Source of the DNA: Chloroflexota bacterium
Lineage (GTDB): Bacteria; Chloroflexota; Anaerolineae; UBA1429
NCBI GenBank assembly: GCA_012513725.1
Contig: JAAZBQ010000094.1
Span: forward strand, 1-11,268
DNA: 11,268 nt
Reading direction: 5' to 3'
The translations under genes and the position numbers were made by a program. Every line of letters starts with the position of its first letter. Position 1 is the first letter of the stretch. Below, piece by piece: positions 5,535 to 11,268 of this stretch. A model generated the notes under the pieces. It was not told where the DNA came from. It did no database searches and saw only the letters and a program-made list of their open reading frames with translations.

Positions 5535-7091
5535 CTATTGGGGCAGGAACATGAGCTTGTTCGTCGCGAGCGGAATGCCCCCGGCAATGCCGCCCGGGGT
5601 GTACAGGGGCCGCGCGACTCCGGGGCGGTACACCTCCCACATCTGCGGGTGCCAGAGGGCCAACACGGGCAGCTCCTCGGCGACGATCTCCTGGAGACGC
5701 CACACTTGCTCACGGCGCTCGGCGTCATCGATGGCCGCCCGGGAGGCCGCGTACACCGCCGCGTACTCGCCGCTGACCCAGGCGGCCGGCGGGCTGGGGG
5801 CGTCCATATCCGGGTTGGCGCCGCCGCCGTGCCCGGTGATCAGGAGGTCAAAGCCCCCCTCGTTCAGGAGGTTGTCCACCGTGGCCCGGTCGGCGGTGCG
5901 CACCGTGGCGTCGATGCCGATCTCCTCCAGGTAGGCCCGGATCAACTCGGCGTCGCGCACGTACTGCTCGGTGGTCACCAGGGTCGTGGCGAACGGCGCG
6001 GCGCCGGCCTCCTCCAGCAGCGCCCGGGCGCGGGCGGGATCGTGGGCGTACGTTGGGAGGTCCGGGTGGTGCCAGGACGTGCCAGGTGAGAGGATTCCCG
6101 TGCTGGCCACCACGGCGCCGCCGAGTTGCGCCTTCTCGACGATATCTTGGCGGTCTACGGAATAGGCGATTGCCTGACGCACCTCCCGGACGTTGAGCGG
6201 CTCCCGCGTGGTGTTCATGTAGAGCTTGAGCGTCCAGTCGCTGGGCCCCTCCAGCACCTGCAGGCCCGGCGTCTCGCGGAGATGCTCCACCGAGGCGATG
6301 GCCTTGCCCGAGAACGAGGCCTCGTCCACCTCGCCCGACAGGAGCGCCACTGCCGGGTCGGTCGTCCGGACGTACACGAGCAGGTCGACCGACGCCTTGC
6401 CGAGGAAGAAGACCGGGTTCGCCTCGAACACGTAGCGCCCTTCCTCCCGCGAGTACTCGCGCAGGCGGAACATGCCGCTGCCCACCACGGCCTCCTCGTC
6501 CAGCTTGCGCACCGGATCCTCCACCCCCTCCCAGATGTGCCGGGGGATGATGGGCAACGCCCCAAAAAGGTCCAGCAGCAGCCCGGCGGTCGGCTCGGCG
6601 ATCCGGATCGTCACCGTTCGGCCGTCCTCCGAGGCGGTGGCGCCGGCCACGCGGTCCAGGGGATAGCCCCAGGTGAGCATGCCGTCGTCGTTGCGGGCGG
6701 CCATGTAGGTGTAGGAGAAGGCCACGTCCTCGGCGGTGAGGGGCGTGCCGTCGTGCCAGGACACGCCGTCGCGGAGCGCAAAGGTCCAGGCCAGACCATC
6801 GTCAGACGCAGTCCAGTCGGTGGCGAGCCAGGGGATGTAGCCCTCGGCGTCCTTCCACACCAGGGTGTCGAACAGGAGGGACATCGTCACATACCCCGGG
6901 CCGCGGTTGTAGAACGCAAAGGGCGACGGGTACCCCCAATCGTCGCCGGCGATGACGTGGGTGACCGGCTCGGTGGTTCCGGGCCCTGCGGTTTCGCCGA
7001 GCGTCGCGCCGCGCCCGTCACTAGGGGGAGCGCAGGCGCTGAGCGTCGCGAGCAACGCGGCGATGAGCAATATCCGCATGGCGTGACGCAT
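5535..7091 (-). CDS. extracellular solute-binding lipoprotein, family 5 (peptide/nickel type)
   Basis: A 518-residue binding protein that captures the substrate outside the membrane for the two downstream permeases. The N-terminus is a lipoprotein signal: basic MRHAMR, a hydrophobic core, and the lipobox L-S-A-C with Cys20 as the lipidation site. The mature part carries SBP_bac_5 hallmarks: WLATDWTASDDGLAWTFALR, then DGVSWHDGTPLTAEDVAFSY, and further on VGSGMFRLREY and REVRQAIAYSVDRQDIV. AGGAGAA at 7102-7096 supports the start at 7091 rather than the ATG four codons later. A perfect Nur-like palindrome lies 50-66 bases upstream of the ATG, pointing to metal control and hence a nickel or metal-chelate substrate. 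Sequence alone does not separate NikA-like from DppA-like ligands. It is first in a three-gene operon with a one-base gap to the next gene. Confidence 0.92.
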   Translation of the reverse strand: MRHAMRILLIAALLATLSACAPPSDGRGATLGETAGPGTTEPVTHVIAGDDWGYPSPFAFYNRGPGYVTMSLLFDTLVWKDAEGYIPWLATDWTASDDGLAWTFALRDGVSWHDGTPLTAEDVAFSYTYMAARNDDGMLTWGYPLDRVAGATASEDGRTVTIRIAEPTAGLLLDLFGALPIIPRHIWEGVEDPVRKLDEEAVVGSGMFRLREYSREEGRYVFEANPVFFLGKASVDLLVYVRTTDPAVALLSGEVDEASFSGKAIASVEHLRETPGLQVLEGPSDWTLKLYMNTTREPLNVREVRQAIAYSVDRQDIVEKAQLGGAVVASTGILSPGTSWHHPDLPTYAHDPARARALLEEAGAAPFATTLVTTEQYVRDAELIRAYLEEIGIDATVRTADRATVDNLLNEGGFDLLITGHGGGANPDMDAPSPPAAWVSGEYAAVYAASRAAIDDAERREQVWRLQEIVAEELPVLALWHPQMWEVYRPGVARPLYTPGGIAGGIPLATNKLMFLPQ

Positions 7092-7140
7092 CGTGTTCTC
7101 CTAACGACTATCGAACGAACCATCCACACGGGCGGCACAA

Positions 7141-7157
7141 ATGCAACTCGGTTGCAT
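7141..7157. promoter_or_regulatory. Nur-like operator upstream of the transporter operon
   Basis: ATGCAACTCGGTTGCAT is a perfect inverted repeat with 7-bp arms and the centre TCG. Read as TGCAA-CTCGG-TTGCA it fits the Streptomyces Nur box tGCaa-N5-ttGCA. It lies 50-66 bases before the binding-protein ATG. On the minus strand a weak promoter (TTGCGG, 17 bases, TTGCAT) would be covered by it, but I cannot define the promoter firmly. Confidence 0.78.
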
Positions 7158-7167
7158 CGAACACCGC

Positions 7168-7197
7168 AAAAAAAGAGAAAGAGGCTGCCGCCCGGCA
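7168..7197 (-). terminator. intrinsic terminator after the Fur-family gene
   Basis: Directly after the TAA stop the minus strand reads TGCCGGGCGGCA (7197-7186), a short GC hairpin with complementary ends. A pyrimidine-rich stretch follows, ending in seven T (7174-7168). The stem is short (4-5 bp) but the T run is clear. It separates the regulator's transcript from the transporter operon. Confidence 0.6.
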
Positions 7198-7611
7198 TTA
7201 CGTGGCCGCCGCCGCGCACGCGTCGCAGAGGCCAACGATCGCCTGGCCCGGGTCGGTCCGAAAGTCCTGATCGGCGACCAGGTCGTTCAGTTGCGCGAGG
7301 ACGTCCGGATCGAGGTCCCGCAGCCTGCCGCACTCGCGGCAGACGATGTGGCCGTGGGGGCCGTGCAGGGTCACCTCGTACTGGGCGCGCTCGCCCGGCA
7401 GCTCCATGGCGGAGACCAACCCCAGGTCACCCAGGAGGCTCAGCGTGCGGTAGGCCGTCGTCTTGTTCATGTGCCAATCGGGATGGTCGCGGGCGATGGC
7501 CTCCAGGAGGTGCTCGACGCACAAGTGGTCGTTGGCCCGCAGGAGCGCCTCGTACGCCGCCGCGCGCCGGGTGGTGGCCGCGTGGCCGTGACGGTGCAGC
7601 AGCGTGCGCAA
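7198..7611 (-). CDS. Fur-family metal-responsive regulator, Nur-like
   Basis: A 137-residue Fur-superfamily repressor. The winged helix covers about residues 1-80, with the recognition segment NKTTAYRTLSLLGDLGLV (49-66). The dimer/metal domain has HGPHGHIVCRECG with His83, His86, His88 and the CxxC pair Cys91/Cys94. A second CxxC pair, Cys129/Cys132, completes the usual structural zinc site. Nur-type palindromes in its own promoter and before the neighbouring transporter operon suggest nickel control and autoregulation. However, the two histidines I recall from the square-planar nickel site of Streptomyces Nur are not evident near residue 70, so Zn or another metal remains possible. The start is uncertain. 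TTG at 7611 is the first start-type codon after an in-frame TGA at 7671-7669, and protein-like sequence (PLTEDRIRDELRR) extends upstream of it. Confidence 0.88.
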   Translation of the reverse strand: MRTLLHRHGHAATTRRAAAYEALLRANDHLCVEHLLEAIARDHPDWHMNKTTAYRTLSLLGDLGLVSAMELPGERAQYEVTLHGPHGHIVCRECGRLRDLDPDVLAQLNDLVADQDFRTDPGQAIVGLCDACAAAAT

Positions 7612-7692
7612 ACGCCGCAGCTCATCGCGGATGCGATCCTCGGTGAGCGGTGGATGGCGAGTCTCCGATCACTGGCACATGGCGCCCCCTGT

Positions 7693-7709
7693 TGGCAACT
7701 CGGTTGCAT
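7693..7709. promoter_or_regulatory. Nur-like operator in the Fur-family gene's own promoter
   Basis: TGGCAACTCGGTTGCAT shares the 15-base core GCAACTCGGTTGCAT (7695-7709) with the site at 7143-7157, including the same non-symmetric centre. The inner GCAAC-TCG-GTTGC is a perfect inverted repeat; the outer left arm has two mismatches. It overlaps the -10 hexamer and covers the predicted transcription start, so binding should repress the gene. Confidence 0.78.
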
Positions 7710-7735
7710 ACTAGTCAGGCTGGCCGCTCTGTCAA
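7708..7735 (-). promoter_or_regulatory. promoter of the Fur-family gene
   Basis: The minus strand carries a perfect TTGACA (7735-7730), a 16-base spacer and TAGTAT (7713-7708). Transcription should begin near 7701, inside the Nur-like palindrome, leaving a leader of about 90 bases before the TTG start. Confidence 0.75.
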
Positions 7736-7885
7736 GCGCATCGGACGGCCGATGGGGAGCTGCGCCGGAGCACGCCCCATTCCCGCCGTGGGCCGGCCGC
7801 GGGGCGAAACGACGCCAGGTCGCGACCCGGCCGACCGGCCAGTAGGCGATTAGGTCTCTCAGCCGAGGCGGCGGGCGCGGTTCTC

Positions 7886-7894
7886 TGCTATGGT
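7886..7894 (+). promoter_or_regulatory. candidate extended -10 promoter of the small membrane protein gene
   Basis: TGCTATGGT has the TG-N-TATnnT form of an extended -10 element, about 43 bases before the ATG. No -35 hexamer is recognisable in the GC-rich DNA upstream. Confidence 0.3.
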
Positions 7895-7936
7895 GAGAGT
7901 GTAGCACGGCGTACAGCGCATCTGGAGGGCTGGAAC

Positions 7937-8107
7937 ATGAACGAGCACGACAACACCAAGCAACAGGATCCCGTGGGCACCGGCATCGCCTTGGGCAGCG
8001 GTTTGGGTCTGCTGGCCGGCGTGTTGTTCGGCAACATCGCCATCGGGCTGGTGTTCGGGACGCTGATCGGCATCGTGGTGGGCTCCACGCAAACGAGAGA
8101 GGGGTAG
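7937..8107 (+). CDS. small glycine-zipper membrane protein
   Basis: A 56-residue protein starting MNEHDNTKQQDPVGTGIALG. A polar 12-residue head is followed by a 36-residue hydrophobic stretch (about 15-50) rich in spaced glycines (GxxxG-like: GIALGSGLGLLAG, then IGLVFGTLIGIVVG). It is broken by Asn33, then comes a short charged tail. It could form one long or two short membrane helices packing through glycine faces. It resembles small glycine-zipper hypothetical proteins of GC-rich bacteria; no function is known. GGAGGG lies seven bases before the ATG, and a strong hairpin follows the stop, so the gene looks monocistronic. Neighbours give no hint of its role. Confidence 0.75.
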   Translation: MNEHDNTKQQDPVGTGIALGSGLGLLAGVLFGNIAIGLVFGTLIGIVVGSTQTREG

Positions 8108-8114
8108 GGTCCCG

Positions 8115-8158
8115 CCCCAGCCCGCGGCCTGCGGTGCCCAACGCGCCGCGGGCTGGGG
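8115..8158. terminator. strong hairpin between convergent genes (bidirectional terminator candidate)
   Basis: CCCCAGCCCGCGGC (8115-8128) and GCCGCGGGCTGGGG (8145-8158) are perfect 14-bp arms around a 16-base loop. The hairpin begins eight bases after the small membrane protein stop and ends 25 bases before the stop of the leftward DUF1801 gene. No T run is present on either side. A second, smaller GCGCCC/GGGCGC stem lies at about 8168-8184. Confidence 0.6.
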
Positions 8159-8183
8159 TGCTGCGCGGCGCCCGTCGTGGGCG

Positions 8184-8492
8184 CTAGGGGTTCGTGGTGC
8201 GCATGTGTTCAACTGACCGCCGCACCAACGCCCGCAGGGCATCCGGGTCCACGTCGCTGAGGCGCTGGATGTAGAGGCAAGACACCCCCGTCTTGACCTT
8301 GCCCAGGCGCACCAGCAGCTCCTCGTATTGCTCGAAACCGGACGTAATGTACAGGGTGATGGCCTGCTTGCGCGCCGCGAGCCCGGTGAGGGGCCAATCT
8401 CCCTCGCGCCCCGATGCGTAGCGATAGTGGTACGTGCCAAACCCCACGATGCTATCGCCCCACATCGCCGGCGCCTCGATCGCCCCACCCAC
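8184..8492 (-). pseudogene. DUF1801 domain protein, N-terminally truncated
   Basis: The 102 codons give the conserved C-terminal part of a DUF1801 (YdhG-like) protein. The segments are MWGDSIVGFGTYHYRYASGR (10-29), then GDWPLTGLAARKQAITLYI, then SGFEQYEELLVRLGKVKTG and SCLYIQRLSDVD. Family members are usually about 130-150 residues, with some 40 residues before the MWG motif. Here the GTG used as start (8492) has only nine residues before it, no SD, and an in-frame TAA eleven codons upstream. The missing N-terminus is not found in any other frame upstream, where the lacI-type promoter begins. The conserved part shows no internal stop, so it could still be translated. I favour a 5'-truncated remnant; a short functional protein is the alternative. 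Molecular function of the family is unknown. Confidence 0.6.
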
Positions 8493-8540
8493 CAGCAGGG
8501 CAGCAGCGTGCCCGCTCGCTTATCGACAAGCCACTCCGCG

Positions 8541-8569
8541 TTGACACTCCACATCGTCTCTTGTACACT
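8541..8569 (+). promoter_or_regulatory. promoter of the LacI-family gene
   Basis: A perfect TTGACA (8541-8546), an exact 17-base spacer and TACACT (8564-8569; four of six). Transcription should start near 8576, within the first operator-like palindrome. Confidence 0.8.
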
Positions 8570-8572
8570 CTG

Positions 8573-8598
8573 CGTGAACGGTCACGTGAACGATCACG
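8573..8598. promoter_or_regulatory. two tandem operator-like palindromes at the LacI-family transcription start
   Basis: CGTGAACGGTCACG (8573-8586) and CGTGAACGATCACG (8585-8598) overlap by two bases. Each has CGTGA/TCACG arms around a four-base centre. They form a 12-base direct repeat differing at one base. They sit between the -10 and the SD. This suggests autorepression by the encoded LacI-family protein, though another regulator cannot be excluded. Confidence 0.65.
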
Positions 8599-8610
8599 AA
8601 CAGGGGGTAC

Positions 8611-9609
8611 ATGGTCCGCGTCACGATTCGCGACGTCGCCGAACGGGCCGGCGTCTCTCGCCAGACGGTCTCTCGGGCGATCAACAACGCGCCCGGCATC
8701 GACCCCGATACCCGCAAGCGGGTGCTGGCCGTGGCCCGCGAACTCGGTTACCGGCCCAGCAACCTCGCCCGCGGGCTCAAGACCAATCGCACCCACACCA
8801 TCGGCCTGGTGGTGCCCGACATCGCCAACCCCTTTTTTGCCGACCTGGCCCGGGGCGCGTCGGAGGTGGCCTATGGCGCCGACTATTCCGTCCTCCTGTG
8901 CAACACCGAGGAGCGCCCGGAGCGGGAGTGGGAGACCCTGCGGATGCTCGAGGCGCACCGGGTGGACGGGCTATTCCTGGCCTCCAGTCGCCTGAGCCCC
9001 GGGCAACTGGGGGAGGTGGCCGAGGGCTATGCGCCCCTCGTCCTGGTGAACCGGCAGATGGACGTGCATCCGGGCGTCGGCTGCGTCCTGGTGAATGACG
9101 CCCTCGCGGCGGAGACGGCCACCGATCACCTGCTGGCCCGGGGCCACCGGCGGATCGGGTTCCTGGGCGGCTCGACCCAGACCCACAGCGGCCGGGAGCG
9201 ACGCCTGGGCCACACCCGCGCCATGGGCCGCGCCGGGCTGGAACGCCGCGCGGGTTGGGACCGCCCCTGCGCACCGACCGTGGAGGGGGGGCGACTAGCG
9301 GCCCTCGACCTGTTGCAGCACCACCCGGAACTCACGGCGCTCCTGGCCTACAACGACCTCGTCGCGGTGGGAGCCGTGCAGGCCTGTGAGACCCTGGGGC
9401 GCGAGGTGCCCGGGTCGTGCGCCATTGTGGGGTGGGATGACATTGTCTTTTCCTCCTACGTGTCGCCGTCGCTCACCACGATGCGCATGCCCAAGTACCA
9501 CCTCGGCGAGGCGGCCATGACGCTGCTGCTCACACTCATCGCCGACCCCTTGCTGGCGCCGTCGCCGACCATCCTGGAGGCGGAACTCGTGGTGCGGCAG
9601 ACGACGTGA
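8611..9609 (+). CDS. LacI-family transcriptional regulator
   Basis: A 332-residue repressor of the LacI/GalR family. The N-terminal helix-turn-helix is VTIRDVAERAGVSRQTVSRA (4-23). The minor-groove hinge helix is PSNLARGLK around residues 50-58. The periplasmic-binding-protein-like effector domain follows, with HTIGLVVPDIANPFFADLARG (63-83) and RVDGLFLASS, and later HLLARGHRRIGFLGGS and the C-terminal IVGWDD segment. Such proteins bind sugars or sugar acids and release DNA. AGGGGGT lies before the ATG. The gene is 118 bases upstream of, and codirectional with, the uxaE-type gene, so a hexuronate-type effector is plausible. Operator-like repeats lie in its own promoter. I see no equivalent palindrome before uxaE, so uxaE may be controlled partly by readthrough. 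Confidence 0.93.
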   Translation: MVRVTIRDVAERAGVSRQTVSRAINNAPGIDPDTRKRVLAVARELGYRPSNLARGLKTNRTHTIGLVVPDIANPFFADLARGASEVAYGADYSVLLCNTEERPEREWETLRMLEAHRVDGLFLASSRLSPGQLGEVAEGYAPLVLVNRQMDVHPGVGCVLVNDALAAETATDHLLARGHRRIGFLGGSTQTHSGRERRLGHTRAMGRAGLERRAGWDRPCAPTVEGGRLAALDLLQHHPELTALLAYNDLVAVGAVQACETLGREVPGSCAIVGWDDIVFSSYVSPSLTTMRMPKYHLGEAAMTLLLTLIADPLLAPSPTILEAELVVRQTT

Positions 9610-9648
9610 CGCCCCGCGGGGGGGGCTGCAAAATGCGGCCGAGCGGGG

Positions 9649-9654
9649 TACAAT
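9649..9654 (+). promoter_or_regulatory. candidate -10 element upstream of uxaE
   Basis: TACAAT is a five-of-six -10 hexamer about 75 bases before the uxaE start. The expected -35 position has no good match, so an internal promoter is possible but weak. Confidence 0.3.
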
Positions 9655-9682
9655 GGCGCGGTATGCCGTGCACCGTGGAGAG

Positions 9683-9707
9683 CGCCCGGCGCGTGTGCTT
9701 CCGGGCG
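9683..9707 (+). other. leader hairpin upstream of the uxaE ribosome binding site
   Basis: CGCCCGG (9683-9689) and CCGGGCG (9701-9707) form a perfect 7-bp stem with an 11-base loop. The stem ends seven bases before the SD AGAGAGGAG (9714-9722). It may be incidental, a weak attenuator or an mRNA stabiliser; no T run follows. Confidence 0.3.
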
Positions 9708-9727
9708 TCCGATAGAGAGGAGTATCC

Positions 9728-11263
9728 ATGTCCGACATCATGAGGCATCTGGAATCCAAGGGGAGCCCGGAGCTGGCGCTGGCCGCCGTATCCGGCCTCG
9801 ACGTCTACCCGCGCTCGATCGTCGACAGCGGCGACGCCATCTACTTTTTGGGCTGCCGCGACAACGTGCATCGACTGGGTGTGCTGCGCAAGGGCCGCTC
9901 GGCGGGCGCGTTTGAGCTGGCCTGGCAGGACGTGACGCTGGATGGCCGGGACTATGCCCTGGGCATTGGGGAGGAGAACCACGCCAACGCCGCCGCGCTC
10001 CGCGAGGCGTTGCCGTTCACCGCGCCGATCCGGGTGGGTACCAAAAGGTCGGCGGGCCTCGGCGACCGGCTGGGCATCGCCACACCGGGCCATCTGCGGG
10101 CCATGCGCCGGTCCAAGGGGATCGTGCCCGTGCTGGCGCAGCAGTCCATCCGCGAGATGGAGCGGACCGAGCGCACCCCCGAGGACGTCATGGACGCCGC
10201 CACCTGGGGCGTGTTCCAGGAGGGCTGGCGCGCCGGCTTTGGCGCCGACGCCGACCACCTGAAGACGCCCGAGGACATTGACTATTGCGCGGCGAGTGGC
10301 TTTGTCTGGTACACCTTTGACCCCCGCGACCACGTGGACAACGACGCCGAAGAGGACGCGGTCGACGTCCTCCGGAAAAAGTACGAGGCGCTGCCCTGGG
10401 CGGACCTCGACGCCACCCCCGCCTCCACCCGCGAGCAGTACGTGGGCAAAGAGTGGGACCTGGAGGGCTACCGGTTGGGCCTCACCGAGGAGGACCTCCT
10501 CCGCGCCGCCTGCAAGTACGGCAAGGCGCTGGCGCACCTGGCCAGCATGTACCGCCACCTGGTGGACGTGATGGGGGAGCGGCCCTTTGAGGTGGAGGTC
10601 TCGGTGGACGAGACCGAGACGCCCACCAAGCCCCACGAGCATCTGTACATTGCCAGCGAGCTCAAGCGCCTGGGGTTGGAGTGGACCAGTCTGGCGCCCC
10701 GCTACATCGGCCGCTTTGAAAAGGGCGTCGACTATATCGGCGACCTGGCTGCGTTCGAGGAGACCTTTGCCCAGCACGTGGCCATCGCCAAGGCCCTGGG
10801 CCCCTACAAGCTGAGCTTGCACTCTGGCTCGGACAAGTTCAGCATCTACCCCATCGCGGCGCGGCTGGCCGGCGAGTTGGTGCACCTCAAGACGGCGGGC
10901 ACCTCGTACCTCGAGGCGCTGCGCGCCGTGGCCCGGGTGGATCCCGCCCTGTTCCGCGAGATCCTGGCCTTTGCCATCGAGCACTATGAGGAGGACAAAG
11001 CCTCCTACCACGTCTCCGCCGACGTGAACAAGGTGATCCGGCCGGATGCCGTCTCCGACGAGGAGCTGCCCGATGTCCTGGATCAGTTCGATACCCGCGA
11101 AGCATTGCACGTGACGTTTGGCTCCGTCCTCACGCTGCGCGACGCGGAGGGCCGTTCGGTGTTCAAGGATCGGCTGTATGCCGTCCTGGAGGCGAACGAG
11201 ACCGAGCACTATGCCGCGCTGGAATCGCACATTGTCAAGCACGTGACCCCGTTCAGCGACTAG
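9728..11263 (+). CDS. uxaE: tagaturonate epimerase family protein (UxaE)
   Basis: A 511-residue protein that I assign to the UxaE family. Its Thermotoga member interconverts D-tagaturonate and D-fructuronate in a galacturonate pathway that bypasses UxaB/UxaA. Recognisable segments are GIGEENHANAAALREALPF (79-97), GTKRSAGLGDRLGIATPGHL (104-123), VLAQQSIREMERTERTPEDV (135-154) and ADADHLKT (173-180). Further on are VSVDETETPTKPHEHLYI (291-308), LHSGSDKFSIYP (364-375) and YHVSADVNKVIRPD (427-440). Conserved His/Glu/Asp in these segments are candidate metal ligands, which I cannot assign individually. The ATG follows AGAGAGGAG with a five-base gap. It follows the LacI-type regulator in the same direction, consistent with a sugar-acid locus continuing to the right. 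Family is likely; activity on another ketose acid or ketose is possible. Confidence 0.78.
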   Translation: MSDIMRHLESKGSPELALAAVSGLDVYPRSIVDSGDAIYFLGCRDNVHRLGVLRKGRSAGAFELAWQDVTLDGRDYALGIGEENHANAAALREALPFTAPIRVGTKRSAGLGDRLGIATPGHLRAMRRSKGIVPVLAQQSIREMERTERTPEDVMDAATWGVFQEGWRAGFGADADHLKTPEDIDYCAASGFVWYTFDPRDHVDNDAEEDAVDVLRKKYEALPWADLDATPASTREQYVGKEWDLEGYRLGLTEEDLLRAACKYGKALAHLASMYRHLVDVMGERPFEVEVSVDETETPTKPHEHLYIASELKRLGLEWTSLAPRYIGRFEKGVDYIGDLAAFEETFAQHVAIAKALGPYKLSLHSGSDKFSIYPIAARLAGELVHLKTAGTSYLEALRAVARVDPALFREILAFAIEHYEEDKASYHVSADVNKVIRPDAVSDEELPDVLDQFDTREALHVTFGSVLTLRDAEGRSVFKDRLYAVLEANETEHYAALESHIVKHVTPFSD

Positions 11264-11268
11264 CAGCA

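Larger units (their letters stand above)
7612..7936. other. divergent intergenic region between the Fur-family gene and the small membrane protein gene
   Basis: It contains the promoter and Nur-like operator of the Fur-family gene, and a leader with a three-codon frame (ATG TGC CAG TGA, 7680-7669). It also holds a 6-bp hairpin CATCGG/CCGATG (7739-7754), and a candidate extended -10 for the rightward gene (7886-7894). Bases 7755-7880 are very GC-rich and hold nothing I can name. Confidence 0.55.

Noticed and set aside
6126..7646. A plus-strand open frame of 506 codons opposite the binding protein and the Fur-family gene
   Set aside because: It spans two real genes, a terminator and an operator on the other strand, and encodes no recognisable protein.
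7859..8554. A minus-strand frame of 231 codons covering the DUF1801 region
   Set aside because: It is out of frame with the conserved DUF1801 motifs and runs antisense through the small membrane protein gene. It does not supply the missing DUF1801 N-terminus.
9536..11242. A minus-strand open frame of 568 codons opposite uxaE
   Set aside because: It mirrors the full-length uxaE reading frame, has no domain, and reflects codon bias on the coding strand.
1..11268. CRISPR array, transposon ends, tRNA or rRNA genes
   Set aside because: No regularly spaced repeats, no transposase-like frame with inverted ends, and no cloverleaf or rRNA-like stretch was seen on either strand.

Overview
This is a GC-rich, gene-dense chromosomal segment. 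It most resembles Chloroflexota (Anaerolineae or a related class). The reasons are the SSB N-terminus (a MYQRLMIIGRLGRDPEMRYT type start), a Gram-positive/actinobacterial-style LexA box, a Streptomyces-type Nur box, and a mix of anaerobic (glycyl radical enzyme) and sugar-acid genes. The assignment is inferred from family resemblance, not from a marker tree. I see no insertion sequence, phage, CRISPR, tRNA or rRNA.

Layout. (1) 1-158, minus: the N-terminus of an SRPBCC/START-like protein running off the left edge. (2) 484-909, minus: ssb, a stand-alone single-stranded DNA-binding protein gene. A near-consensus promoter carries a perfect LexA palindrome inside its spacer, so this ssb looks SOS-controlled. 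(3) 1372-3555, plus: a 727-residue glycyl radical enzyme of unknown substrate, with a good promoter, an upstream 12-bp palindrome and no activating enzyme nearby. (4) 3552-7091, minus: a family-5 lipoprotein binding protein and two Dpp/Nik-type permeases in a tightly coupled operon. There are no ATPase genes, and its last stop codon overlaps the stop of the glycyl radical enzyme. (5) 7198-7611, minus: a Fur-family regulator, followed by an intrinsic terminator. (6) 7937-8107, plus: a 56-residue glycine-zipper membrane peptide. (7) 8184-8492, minus: an N-terminally shortened DUF1801 protein. (8) 8611-9609, plus: a LacI-family regulator. (9) 9728-11263, plus: a tagaturonate epimerase (UxaE) family protein.

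How the parts work together. The clearest circuit is the Fur-family gene plus the transporter. Two near-identical palindromes, each containing GCAACTCGGTTGCAT, lie in the regulator's own promoter and just upstream of the transporter operon. They fit the published Nur box form tGCaa-N5-ttGCA. The regulator is therefore probably a metal-responsive, autoregulated repressor, and the peptide/nickel-family transporter is probably a metal (nickel or metal-chelate) importer. The regulator's reading frame has an oddity: an SD-preceded ATG lies in frame with it but is cut by a TGA at codon 4.

The right end looks like the beginning of a hexuronate-use locus. The LacI-type gene carries two tandem operator-like palindromes at its own transcription start and precedes uxaE. 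The role of the glycyl radical enzyme is open; its active-site motif (STCVEITP) differs from the GCVE form I recall for the characterised non-PFL members.
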